A stretch of DNA of 64,000 bases from Pseudomonas cichorii (GTDB lineage: Bacteria; Pseudomonadota; Gammaproteobacteria; Pseudomonadales; Pseudomonadaceae): contig NZ_CP074349.1 in assembly GCF_018343775.1 (NCBI RefSeq), positions 4,454,001 to 4,518,000 on the forward strand, given 5' to 3'. Shown one piece after another: positions 29,651 through 37,529 of the stretch. The notes beneath the pieces are model-generated. The model was not told where the DNA came from and ran no database searches. It was given only the letters and a program-made list of their open reading frames with translations. Within the stretch, counting starts at the first letter, position 1; the number at the start of each line of letters is the position of its first letter. Made by a program: the position numbers and the translations under genes.

Positions 29651-30250
29651 ATGATCCATCACGTCTGGGGACTGTTCACGCATCCCGATCGGGAATGGAG
29701 ACAGATACGTGGCGAAGAAGAAAGCATTGGCCACATGTACCTCACTCACACTCTGATCCTGGCCGCGATCCCGGCGGTTTCCGCTTATATAGGTACGACC
29801 CAGATCGGCTGGGCCATCGGTGACAGCCCGCCAGTGATGCTGACCCACGCCAGCGCGATAGGTATGACGCTCATGTCATACATTTCCATGTTGCTGGGTG
29901 TCGCGGTAATGGGTGGCTTCATTCACTGGATGGCCCGCACCTACGACGCCACACCCACCTTGGCGCAATGTGTTGCGTTTGCCACCTATACGGCCACGCC
30001 TCTGTTCATCGGCGGGCTGGCGGCGCTGTATCCCCATATGTGGCTGGGAATGCTGGTGGGGACTGCGGCCATTTGCTACACGGTTTACCTGCTCTATGTC
30101 GGGCTGCCGACTTTCATGGATATTCCCGAGGAAGAAGGCTTCATGTTTTCCAGCTCCATCCTGGCCGTAGGCCTGGTGGTGCTGGTAGCGATCATGGCCT
30201 TTACCGTGGTGCTGTGGGGCGTCGGAGTCGGCCCGGAATACACCAGTTGA
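29651..30250 (+). CDS. Yip1-family inner-membrane protein
   Basis: Protein of 199 residues with five hydrophobic helices (about residues 32-52, 68-92, 105-125, 128-150 and 170-192). The N-terminus MIHHVWGLFTHPDREWRQIRGEEES is typical of bacterial Yip1-domain proteins. An AAGGAGT site precedes the ATG. Function is not established in bacteria. It lies about 120 bp before sprT. Confidence 0.85.
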   Translation: MIHHVWGLFTHPDREWRQIRGEEESIGHMYLTHTLILAAIPAVSAYIGTTQIGWAIGDSPPVMLTHASAIGMTLMSYISMLLGVAVMGGFIHWMARTYDATPTLAQCVAFATYTATPLFIGGLAALYPHMWLGMLVGTAAICYTVYLLYVGLPTFMDIPEEEGFMFSSSILAVGLVVLVAIMAFTVVLWGVGVGPEYTS

Positions 30251-30372
30251 ATAACCGTGCGGCGGGCAGCGCGCTCATGCAGCCCGCCACGGCGACCGAC
30301 CATCCGGCACTCGGGGTTGCCAGCACGCCCCCGCATTACGGCATACTTGGCGCATCTGGAGAGCCACACAGC

Positions 30373-30867
30373 ATGCCCGAGCAACTCAATTCCCGTGTAG
30401 AAACCTGTTACCAGCAAGCCGAAGCCTTTTTCAAACGCACCTTCAAACGTCCGGTCGTCAGCCTCAAGCTGCGCGGCCAGAAAGCCGGTGTCGCCCACCT
30501 GCACGAGAACATGCTGCGCTTCAACCCGCAGCTGTATCGGGAAAACGCCGAAGATTTCCTGCGCCAGACCGTGCCCCACGAAGTCGCCCACATGATTGCC
30601 CATCAATTGTTCGGGGACCGTATCCAGCCTCATGGCGAAGAGTGGCAACTGATCATGCGCGGCGTATACGAGCTGCCGCCCAACCGCTGCCATACCTATG
30701 CCATCGAACGACGCAGCGTCACCCGCTACATCTATCGCTGCCCCTGTGCCGGCAGCGACTTCCCCTTCTCGGCCCAGCGCCACAACATGGTATCCAAAGG
30801 CCGCCGCTACCTGTGCCGCCGCTGCCGTCAGACGCTGGTTTTCAGTGGTGAAACCCGCGTGGAGTAA
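30373..30867 (+). CDS. sprT: SprT family zinc metalloprotease-like protein
   Basis: Protein of 164 residues with the metalloprotease motif HEVAHMIAHQLFG (HExxH, near residue 70) and a C-terminal zinc ribbon, YRCPCAGSDFPF...YLCRRCRQTLVF, as in SprT/Spartan relatives. A cytoplasmic role in cleaving DNA-bound proteins is known for eukaryotic Spartan; for bacterial SprT it is only inferred. The ATG at 30373 gives the family length; the upstream in-frame extension has no homologous features. A strong terminator follows. Confidence 0.9.
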   Translation: MPEQLNSRVETCYQQAEAFFKRTFKRPVVSLKLRGQKAGVAHLHENMLRFNPQLYRENAEDFLRQTVPHEVAHMIAHQLFGDRIQPHGEEWQLIMRGVYELPPNRCHTYAIERRSVTRYIYRCPCAGSDFPFSAQRHNMVSKGRRYLCRRCRQTLVFSGETRVE

Positions 30868-30889
30868 TCCCCGCCGCACAAAAATCGCC

Positions 30890-30925
30890 CCCATAAAAAA
30901 ACCCATCCGAAGATGGGTTTTTTGT
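30890..30925. terminator. Bidirectional rho-independent terminator
   Basis: ATAAAAAAACCCATC-CGAA-GATGGGTTTTTTGTC, a perfect stem flanked by A-run and T-run. It serves sprT on the plus strand and dctA on the minus strand. Confidence 0.95.
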
Positions 30926-30938
30926 CATTCAGCGCGTG

Positions 30939-32282
30939 TTACACGGTCTTGCCAGTGTTCACAGGAGCCGGGCCTTCAGCGACACCCAGGTCATCTTCAT
31001 GACGGGTTTCGACGATTGCCGAACCACCGGAAGCCAGCTCAGCCTGCAGCTTGTCGTTGTCCAGCTCGCCAACCCACTTGGCAACAACCAGCGTCGCGAC
31101 AGCGTTACCGACCAGGTTGGTCAGAGCGCGGGCTTCGGACATGAAGCGGTCGATACCCAGGATCAGCGCCAGACCGGCAACCGGCAGGTGGCCGACGGCC
31201 GACAGGGTTGCAGCCAGAACGATGAAGCCACTACCGGTCACGCCAGCAGCACCTTTGGAGGACAGCAGCAGCACCAGCAACAGGGTGATCTGGTGAGTGA
31301 TGTCCATCTCGGTGTTGGTCGCCTGAGCGATGAACACGGCAGCCATGGTCAGGTAGATCGAGGTACCGTCCAGGTTGAAGGAGTAACCGGTCGGGATAAC
31401 CAGACCAACCACCGACTTCTGTGCACCCAGACGCTCCATCTTGATCAGCATGCGTGGCAGTGCCGATTCCGAAGAGGAAGTACCCAGTACGATCAGCAGC
31501 TCTTCACGGATGTAGCGAATCACCTTGGAGATGGTGAAACCGTGCGCACGGCAGATGGCGCCCAGTACCAGCATCACGAACAGGAAGCAGGTGATGTAGA
31601 AGCAGATCATCAACTGACCGAGCTGCACCAGGGAACCCACACCGTAGGCGCCGATGGTGAAGGCCATGGCACCGAACGCACCGATAGGCGCCAGCTTCAT
31701 GATCATGTTGATGATGTTGAACATCACGTGAGCGAAGCGATCGATGAAGTCCAGGACCGGACGACCGTAGGCACCCAGGCGATGCAGCGCGAAGCCGAAG
31801 ATCACCGAGAACATCAGCACTTGCAGGATGTCGCCGTTGGCAAACGCGCCGACGATGGTGTTCGGAATCACGTTGAGGATAAAGCCGACGATGCTCTGGT
31901 CTTTACCGGCTGTGACGTAGGCAGCGATCTTGGAGGCATCCAGGGTGCTGACGTCGATGTTCATGCCAACACCTGGCTTGACGACGTTGACCACGACCAG
32001 ACCGATGACCAGGGCCAGGGTCGAGACGATCTCGAAGTACAACAGTGCGTAGCCACCGGTCTTGCCGACCGACTTCATATTCTGCATGCCCGCGATACCG
32101 CTGACGACCGTACAGAAGATGATGGGGGCGATGACCATTTTGATCAGTTTGATGAACCCGTCACCCAGCGGCTTCAATGCCTTGCCGGTGTCAGGGTAGA
32201 AGTGACCGATCAGGATACCGATAACAATCGCTACGATTACCTGAAAGTACAGAGTTTTGTAGAAGGGCTGACGAGTCGTCAT
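30939..32282 (-). CDS. dctA: C4-dicarboxylate transporter DctA
   Basis: Secondary symporter of the DAACS family (447 residues) for succinate, fumarate and malate with protons or sodium. ATG 32282 ([15 protein letters not shown]) is chosen over the upstream 32312. Family motifs: [30 protein letters not shown], the serine-rich reentrant loop [41 protein letters not shown], and [23 protein letters not shown] sigma-54 promoter lies about 130 bp upstream, which fits DctBD control. A related carrier occurs in the tartrate module at 46-47 kb. Confidence 0.96.
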   Translation of the reverse strand: MTTRQPFYKTLYFQVIVAIVIGILIGHFYPDTGKALKPLGDGFIKLIKMVIAPIIFCTVVSGIAGMQNMKSVGKTGGYALLYFEIVSTLALVIGLVVVNVVKPGVGMNIDVSTLDASKIAAYVTAGKDQSIVGFILNVIPNTIVGAFANGDILQVLMFSVIFGFALHRLGAYGRPVLDFIDRFAHVMFNIINMIMKLAPIGAFGAMAFTIGAYGVGSLVQLGQLMICFYITCFLFVMLVLGAICRAHGFTISKVIRYIREELLIVLGTSSSESALPRMLIKMERLGAQKSVVGLVIPTGYSFNLDGTSIYLTMAAVFIAQATNTEMDITHQITLLLVLLLSSKGAAGVTGSGFIVLAATLSAVGHLPVAGLALILGIDRFMSEARALTNLVGNAVATLVVAKWVGELDNDKLQAELASGGSAIVETRHEDDLGVAEGPAPVNTGKTV

Positions 32283-32346
32283 TGTTGTTATCCTCAAGGG
32301 CGCCGTCGGCATCTCACCTGATGCACGCGAGCCTATAAAGCACTAA

Positions 32347-32364
32347 CCCTCCTGCACTGGAGGG
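32347..32364. other. Hairpin in dctA leader
   Basis: CCCTCC-N6-GGAGGG, a perfect six-pair stem 65 nt ahead of the dctA start on the minus strand. It could influence leader stability; no T-run follows, so it is not called a terminator. Confidence 0.4.
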
Positions 32365-32412
32365 ATTTGTTGTGTCGAGTTTGCACAGGGCAGTTCTCTA
32401 CGACGACAAGAA

Positions 32413-32427
32413 GCAAGCGGCGTGCCA
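32413..32427 (-). promoter_or_regulatory. Sigma-54 (RpoN) promoter of dctA
   Basis: On the minus strand the sequence TGGCACGCCGCTTGC matches the -24/-12 consensus (TGGCACG-N4-TTGC) at every conserved position. It is about 131 bp upstream of the dctA ATG on the correct strand. Sigma-54 control through DctB/DctD is established for dctA in Pseudomonas and rhizobia; the dctBD genes are not in this window. Confidence 0.88.
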
Positions 32428-32574
32428 CTCCCGGAAAAACGCTCCATGAGCCCGACTTACAAGGCGTCGCTGTGTAAACAGTAGTAGGAAAAGGCCATGA
32501 TGGTGGCGGTTTTCCGCCGATAGGGAATAAAAAAACCGAAAGGGTGGCGGGTATCCGCCTCCACCCAAATCTCG

Positions 32575-32660
32575 CAGGAGCGAATTCATTCGCGATGCGT
32601 CATTGACGGCGATGGATTTTCTTGGGATGTACGAGCCTTCGCGAATAAATTCGCTCTCAC
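32575..32660. repeat. REP pair (GAATTCATTCGCGAA family)
   Basis: Units CAGGAGCGAATTCATTCGCGA and CTTCGCGAATAAATTCGCTCTCAC with a 40-bp spacer, between dctA and phoQ. With the dctA promoter these account for most of the 413-bp gap 32283-32695. Confidence 0.75.
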
Positions 32661-32695
32661 GGAAATAGGTGGGGTGGAAGCGAACTCAAACACCA

Positions 32696-34039
32696 TCACG
32701 CCAGAAAATGAATCCTGAACACTGCCCCACCCAGCGGCGAGTCGCCCAGAGTCAGGCGGGCGCTGTAGCTTTCGATGATGTCCTTGACCACCGCCAGCCC
32801 GATGCCCTGCCCCGGGTTCTGGCGGTCCAGTCGCTCACCGCGCTCCAGAATGCGCGCTCGCTGGCGCAGCGGGATGCCGGGGCCATCGTCTTCGACGCAC
32901 AATTCGTCACCCGTTGCAGATGACTGAAAACTGACTCTGACTTCCCCCAGACAAAGCCGGTAAGCGTTTTCCAGCAAATTGCCGAGCATTTCCAGCAACG
33001 CGCCCTCTTCCATCGGCACCTGGCAGTCCTCGGGCAGGTCCAGCGTGACCTTGACCTGCTTGTCGCGGTAAACCTTTTCCAGGGTGTTGCACAGGCTTTC
33101 GACCACCGGGCGCAGCTTCACGTGATGCCGGACCAGACCGCTCTTGCGCAGGCTGGCGCGCTGCAACTGGTAACCGATCTGCTGGCTCATGCGCTCGATC
33201 TGCGATTGCAGGACCCGCGCCTGCTCCACATCTTCAGGGCGCTTGGCGATGTTCTCGCTGACACCCTGCAACACCGCCAGCGGTGTTTTCAGACTATGGG
33301 CCAGATCATCCAGAGAATCGCGATAACGAGTGCGTTGCTCGCGCTCACTGCGCAGCAGACGGTTCAGGGAGTCGGTGAGGCGCAGCAGTTCGCTGGGATG
33401 TTCTTCACTCAGGCTGTCCCGCGCACCGGCTTCCACCTGATCCAGTTCCTGGCTCAAGCCCTTGAGCGCGCGCAGCCCCCAGGTCAGCCCAAGCCACAAC
33501 AGCCCCAGCAACACCAGCAAGGCGCCGCCGAAGCCCAGATAAAGTTTTTTCCGTAAATCGGCAATGGTTTCCTGATAGTCGCGCAAGGGTTGCACGGCCA
33601 CGATACTGAACGCCGCATTGCGGCCGCCCAGCAGACGGATCTCGGCGTCGTAGACGAAATACTCATCGCCATTGGCTTCCTTGATCTTGGAAAACAGACT
33701 GCCCTGCCCGTCATAGTGCGGGCGGTATTTGATGTTTTCGCCTTCAGTGCCCAGCGAACGCCAGACCAGTTGCCCCTGAAGGTTATAGATGTAGCCCAGC
33801 AAGCGACTGCCCGGCAGATTGAACTGCTCGCTGGGCAGGAGCGATGGCATCAGCAGGCGACCATCTTCGACACGCGCCGCAGAAATCATGGTCGTTACGT
33901 CCGCCGCCAGACGCTGCTCGATTGCGCCACGCAATGCCAGGCTGAATGCGCCCTGCAAGGCAGGCAGCATCAGCAGCATGAAAATCACCGCCAGGGTTGC
34001 GGCGGCCAGCATCAAACGCAGGCGCAGCGAACGAATCAT
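32696..34039 (-). CDS. phoQ: Sensor histidine kinase PhoQ
   Basis: Membrane kinase sensing low divalent cations and cationic peptides, 447 residues. The N-terminus MIRSLRLRLMLAAATLAVIFMLLMLPALQG closely follows Pseudomonas PhoQ as I remember it. Two membrane helices (residues ~8-30 and 165-190) bracket the periplasmic sensor domain. HisKA motif DDLAHSLKTPLAVLQGV near residue 250, N box MLGNLLENAYRLC, and GIGLAVVKDIIESY in the ATPase domain. The start overlaps the phoP stop as ATGA. Its signal drives PhoP, which probably acts on the repeat array at 35136-35174. Confidence 0.93.
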   Translation of the reverse strand: MIRSLRLRLMLAAATLAVIFMLLMLPALQGAFSLALRGAIEQRLAADVTTMISAARVEDGRLLMPSLLPSEQFNLPGSRLLGYIYNLQGQLVWRSLGTEGENIKYRPHYDGQGSLFSKIKEANGDEYFVYDAEIRLLGGRNAAFSIVAVQPLRDYQETIADLRKKLYLGFGGALLVLLGLLWLGLTWGLRALKGLSQELDQVEAGARDSLSEEHPSELLRLTDSLNRLLRSEREQRTRYRDSLDDLAHSLKTPLAVLQGVSENIAKRPEDVEQARVLQSQIERMSQQIGYQLQRASLRKSGLVRHHVKLRPVVESLCNTLEKVYRDKQVKVTLDLPEDCQVPMEEGALLEMLGNLLENAYRLCLGEVRVSFQSSATGDELCVEDDGPGIPLRQRARILERGERLDRQNPGQGIGLAVVKDIIESYSARLTLGDSPLGGAVFRIHFLA

Positions 34040-34713
34040 GTACAGCGCTCAGTGAACAGATACCCCATGCCACGCACCGTATCGATAGGTTTGAACGCCA
34101 CGGCGCCTTCCAGCTTGCGACGCAGGCGGCCGACCAGCACTTCGATCACATTCGGATCGCGCTCATCGTCGTCAGGGTACAACTGCTCCATCAGGCGCTC
34201 CTTGGGTACCACCTGCTGATGATGAAGCATCAGGTATTCGAGAATCCGGTATTCATAAGCTGTCAGTGCAAGGGGCTGTTCGGACAGCGCGGCCTGCTTG
34301 CGATTGAGGTCCAGCAGCAATGGGCCTGCGGTGATGGTGGACTGGATGAAACCGCTGGAGCGTCGCAACAAGGCATTGAGTCGCGCTTCCAGTTCCTCGA
34401 ACTGGAATGGCTTGACCACATAGTCGTCCGCACCGGCAGCCAGCCCTTCGACCTTGTCCTGCCAGTTGCCACGGGCGGTGAGGATCAGAATCGGAAACGC
34501 CTTGCCCTGGGCACGCAACTGCCGAATGAGGTCCAGCCCGCCAATACCCGGCAAGCCGAGATCGATCACGGCCAGATCATGATTGAACTGGCCGACCTGA
34601 TACAGCGCCTCCTCGGCATTGGCCACTGCTTCCACCACATGACCGGTTTCGGTCAAGCGGGTCCACAAGTGATGGCGCAGCAGCGCTTCATCCTCGACCA
34701 CCAACAACTTCAT
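34036..34713 (-). CDS. phoP: Response regulator PhoP
   Basis: OmpR-family regulator of 225 residues. Receiver domain MKLLVVEDEALLRHHL with the phospho-Asp in LAVIDLGLPGIGGLDLI near residue 51 and the switch lysine in DYVVKPFQFEELEARL. The C-terminal winged helix carries LTAYEYRILEYLMLHHQQVV and VLVGRLRRKL. It overlaps phoQ by 4 bp and follows a small exported protein gene by 10 bp. From memory, P. aeruginosa has oprH in that upstream place; here the gene differs. Confidence 0.94.
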   Translation of the reverse strand: MKLLVVEDEALLRHHLWTRLTETGHVVEAVANAEEALYQVGQFNHDLAVIDLGLPGIGGLDLIRQLRAQGKAFPILILTARGNWQDKVEGLAAGADDYVVKPFQFEELEARLNALLRRSSGFIQSTITAGPLLLDLNRKQAALSEQPLALTAYEYRILEYLMLHHQQVVPKERLMEQLYPDDDERDPNVIEVLVGRLRRKLEGAVAFKPIDTVRGMGYLFTERCT

Positions 34714-34723
34714 GTAGCTCCCC

Positions 34724-35074
34724 CTAAGACAAATAATGAAACGACATCGCCGAATCGGTACTCGACAGCCTGGCGCTCAAGGGCAAACGCTGCGTTACAT
34801 CATATCCGCCCAGCAGGACTTCCCGGCTGACAGACACACCATTGTAGGTGCCCGAGAGACTGCCATAAATAGCCGGTGAATAAAGCGTCCCCGTTGTACC
34901 GGCCAGAGAATCCTGCTGCCCCATGCCGTGACTCCAGCCGTTGGCATCATCGAGCCTTTCAGTGGTCTTGCCGAACTCGATACGTGCCGGCTCCAGTCGA
35001 CCGTCACCGGCCTGTGCAGCAGCACTGCCACCCAGAAAAGCCAACGCCAGGAACAACTTGTTGATGTTCAGCAT
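34724..35074 (-). CDS. Small exported protein heading the phoPQ operon
   Basis: Protein of 116 residues starting MLNINKLFLALAFLGGSAAAQA, a clear Sec signal peptide cleaved after AQA. The mature part (about 95 residues) is Ser/Gly/Thr-rich with an alternating pattern that suggests beta structure, and has no cysteine. AGGAG lies 7 nt before the ATG. It is first in a minus-strand operon with phoP and phoQ and lies directly below a PhoP-type repeat array, so it should be strongly PhoP-controlled. It is not OprH by sequence or length. I do not recognise a family. Confidence 0.78.
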   Translation of the reverse strand: MLNINKLFLALAFLGGSAAAQAGDGRLEPARIEFGKTTERLDDANGWSHGMGQQDSLAGTTGTLYSPAIYGSLSGTYNGVSVSREVLLGGYDVTQRLPLSARLSSTDSAMSFHYLS

Positions 35075-35135
35075 AAGGACTCCTTTTGCGTTCGGGGACG
35101 CTGTCAAAGTACGATTTCACAGTAGCCCCCGCGGC

Positions 35136-35174
35136 CTGAACTGTTACTGAACGCGCTCTGAACCTGCGCTGAAC
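35136..35174. promoter_or_regulatory. Four direct repeats CTGAAC with 11-bp period (PhoP-type operator)
   Basis: CTGAAC occurs at 35136, 35147, 35158 and 35169, each separated by exactly 5 bp. On the minus strand this reads GTTCAG-N5 four times, in the direction of the phoPQ operon. Eleven bases after the last copy is TACTGT (35119-35124), a fair -10 box at the distance expected for PhoP-activated promoters, and the start codon follows 45 bp further on. Direct hexamers at one helical turn are the hallmark of OmpR/PhoP dimer sites. The array also lies 73 bp upstream of the divergent hydrolase gene. Confidence 0.82.
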
Positions 35175-35246
35175 GGAAGTTCAGGATAAAAAGGCGGAAT
35201 CGTCTAAGCTGTGCCCTTTATTCCCTCCCGCTAGAAGGAACTGAAC

Positions 35247-36035
35247 ATGCGTATGTGGATTGCGTTGATCATGGTTAGCCTGACCGGACTGGCCCAGGCG
35301 GCGATCAAGACCGAACAGATCAACTACCAGAGTGCCGACGGCACCAAACTGGTGGGCTACTACGCCTACGACGATGCCATCAAAGGCCAGCGCCCCGGCG
35401 TTCTGGTGGTTCACGAATGGTGGGGGCTGAACGACTACGCCAAGCGCCGCGCCCGTGATCTGGCAGCTCTGGGTTACAGCGCCATGGCCATCGACATGTA
35501 CGGCGAAGGCAAGAACACCGAACACCCCAAAGATGCAATGGCCTTCATGCAGGCGGCACTCAAGGACAGCGACGCTGCCGACAAGCGTTTCGATGCAGGC
35601 CTTGAGCAATTGAAGAAGCAACCCCAGACCAACCCGGCCAAGATCGCTGCCATCGGCTACTGCTTCGGCGGCAAGATCGTGCTTGATGCGGCACGTCGCG
35701 GCGAACCACTGGCAGGCGTGGTGAGCTTCCATGGCGCGCTGGTCACCAACACACCGGCAAAACCGGGGATCAAGGTTCCGATGCTGGTCGAGCATGGTGC
35801 CAAGGACAGCATGGTCACGCCCGAAAACGTCGCTGCCTTCAAGAAGGAAATGGACGACGCCAAGGCCGACTACAAATTCGTCAGCATCGAAGGCGCGAAA
35901 CACGGCTTCACCAACCCCGACGCCGACCGCTTGAGCCACGGCGACCATGGCGGCCCGGACATCGGCTACGACAAGGCTGCCGATCAGAGTTCGTGGGCAG
36001 ACATGCAGGCGTTCTTCAAGAAAATATTTGGTTGA
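35247..36035 (+). CDS. Exported dienelactone hydrolase family protein
   Basis: Alpha/beta hydrolase of 262 residues with a signal peptide (MRMWIALIMVSLTGLAQA). The nucleophile elbow is GYCFGGK near residue 135, with Cys as nucleophile as in dienelactone hydrolases. The acid lies in EHGAKDSMVTPENV and the histidine in GAKHGFTNPDAD. It is probably periplasmic, unlike the cytoplasmic enzyme of chlorocatechol degradation, and no ring-cleavage genes are near, so the substrate is unknown. It is divergent from the phoPQ operon and shares its regulatory region. Confidence 0.88.
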   Translation: MRMWIALIMVSLTGLAQAAIKTEQINYQSADGTKLVGYYAYDDAIKGQRPGVLVVHEWWGLNDYAKRRARDLAALGYSAMAIDMYGEGKNTEHPKDAMAFMQAALKDSDAADKRFDAGLEQLKKQPQTNPAKIAAIGYCFGGKIVLDAARRGEPLAGVVSFHGALVTNTPAKPGIKVPMLVEHGAKDSMVTPENVAAFKKEMDDAKADYKFVSIEGAKHGFTNPDADRLSHGDHGGPDIGYDKAADQSSWADMQAFFKKIFG

Positions 36036-36042
36036 TCAACCT

Positions 36043-36097
36043 TTTCGCGAATGAATTCGCTCCTACAGAACTGTGTGGGAGCGAACTCATTCGCGAA
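36043..36097. repeat. REP pair (GAATTCATTCGCGAA family)
   Basis: Arms TTTCGCGAATGAATTCGCTCCTAC and GTGGGAGCGAACTCATTCGCGAA with 8-bp spacer, between the hydrolase and the PPTase gene. The second unit runs to within 10 bp of the PPTase start. Confidence 0.8.
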
Positions 36098-36106
36098 GCA
36101 AGCACA

Positions 36107-36841
36107 ATGCCGCCCATGACTCGAATCCCGACATTCCCCACCTGTTGCTCCATCCCCACCCAACACTGGCCCCTGCCCCAGGCGGTGCCGGGGGCGGTCT
36201 TGGTCAGCAGCCATTTCGATCCGCAAAAACTGGCCGAAGGTGATTTTCAGCGTTGCGCCATCGCGCCGCCTGCCAGCATCCAACGCTCGGTCGCCAAGCG
36301 CCAGGCAGAATTCCTCGCCGGCCGGCTCTGTGCCCGGGAAGCCCTGTACCGACTCGACGAGCGTCTGTACGTCCCCGCCATTGGCGAAGATCGTGCGCCG
36401 ATCTGGCCCGGCGATATCAGCGGCTCCATCACCCACAGCACCGGCTGGGCAGCCGCCATCGTTGCTTCCAGGCAGCAATGGCGAGGGTTGGGGCTGGATA
36501 CCGAAAACCTGTTGAGCACCGATCGCGCCTCACGGCTGGCCGGGGAAATCCTCACCGCCGATGAACTGGCTGCCATGGCCGCAGGCCCGGAAGAAGACAT
36601 CGCGCTAAGGGTCACCCTGACCTTCTCGATCAAGGAAGCGCTGTTCAAGGCCCTCTACCCTATCGTGCAAAAGCGCTTCTACTTTGAAGACGCGCAACTA
36701 CTGGAATGGTCAGCCGATGGCAGCGTGCGCCTGCGCCTGTTGATGGACCTGTCCAGCGAATGGCACAGCGGCAAGGAACTGGAAGGCCAGTTCAGCCTGC
36801 ACGATCAACACTTGTTGAGCCTGGTGAGCATCGCCGCCTGA
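36107..36841 (+). CDS. 4'-phosphopantetheinyl transferase (EntD/PcpS-like)
   Basis: Sfp-type enzyme, about 244 residues, that transfers phosphopantetheine from CoA to carrier proteins of fatty acid, siderophore and polyketide pathways. Motifs: RQAEFLAGRLCAREAL near residue 65, SGSITHSTGWAAAIVA near 105, the metal-binding GLDTENL (G-x-D-x-E form) near 128 and FSIKEALFKALYPI (KEA) near 170. Pseudomonads usually have a single broad PPTase (PcpS) at this locus, so it may be essential. Two starts, 36107 and 36116, lie close; neither has a good Shine-Dalgarno. Confidence 0.9.
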   Translation: MPPMTRIPTFPTCCSIPTQHWPLPQAVPGAVLVSSHFDPQKLAEGDFQRCAIAPPASIQRSVAKRQAEFLAGRLCAREALYRLDERLYVPAIGEDRAPIWPGDISGSITHSTGWAAAIVASRQQWRGLGLDTENLLSTDRASRLAGEILTADELAAMAAGPEEDIALRVTLTFSIKEALFKALYPIVQKRFYFEDAQLLEWSADGSVRLRLLMDLSSEWHSGKELEGQFSLHDQHLLSLVSIAA

Positions 36842-36842
36842 A

Positions 36843-37529
36843 TCAGCCCGGCAACGGACAATGCTCGCAGCGCCCGACCCATTCCACCTGATAACTCAGG
36901 CAGCAGGTGCGGCGCTGACGACGCTGGCCGACATGAGTGACAGCCTGAAACAACGGATTGCGTCTGCCGTCCGGGCGCACTTGCACAGCCAGCAAGGCCT
37001 GCCCGGCCTCCAGCGACGCCTCGCTGCACTCACCCAGTTGCACCAGACAACGCTCCAGATAATCCCCGGCACTGCACCACAACACGCTGCTGGCAAGGCC
37101 GCCATAAATGCTCAGTGCGTCAATGAACGGTTGCAGGTTATCGTCCAGCAGACCGGCGAAACGCTCGAAGGGATCGACCGGTAACACTTGATAAGCAGCG
37201 CCCTCGCCCAACAATTTCAACCCTGTCGGTACGCCCCGCTCATCCAGAGCCAACGCTACCTGCTCCAGATGCAAGGGCCAGTGCCAGCGATAAACAAGAC
37301 TGCCCACCACCTGCGGCGCAATCACCTGCATGAAGTAATACTTGGCCCATTGCGACACCAGCACCGGCAAATGATCGGCCATCAATTGCGGCCCATAAAG
37401 CCCGGTCAGCAGCGCATCCAGGGATTCTTTCTGCAGCAGATCCGGCAACGTTCTTACCGGCCCGGGATGATCCACCGCCAGCAACGTCTGCCCGAATCGC
37501 TCCAGGGGGCCGGCGAACAATTCACTCAT
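36843..37529 (-). CDS. FhuF-like siderophore ferric reductase family protein
   Basis: Protein of 228 residues with the C-terminal 2Fe-2S signature of FhuF: RTCCLSYQVEWVGRCEHCPLP (C-C-x10-C-x2-C). FhuF proteins reduce iron in imported ferrisiderophores in the cytoplasm. The N-terminal part is soluble, with VSQWAKYYFMQVIAPQVVGS typical of the family. ATG 37529 overlaps the stop of the upstream sensor kinase gene as ATGA. Converges with the PPTase gene at 1 bp distance. A role in siderophore iron release is inferred. Confidence 0.85.
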   Translation of the reverse strand: MSELFAGPLERFGQTLLAVDHPGPVRTLPDLLQKESLDALLTGLYGPQLMADHLPVLVSQWAKYYFMQVIAPQVVGSLVYRWHWPLHLEQVALALDERGVPTGLKLLGEGAAYQVLPVDPFERFAGLLDDNLQPFIDALSIYGGLASSVLWCSAGDYLERCLVQLGECSEASLEAGQALLAVQVRPDGRRNPLFQAVTHVGQRRQRRTCCLSYQVEWVGRCEHCPLPG

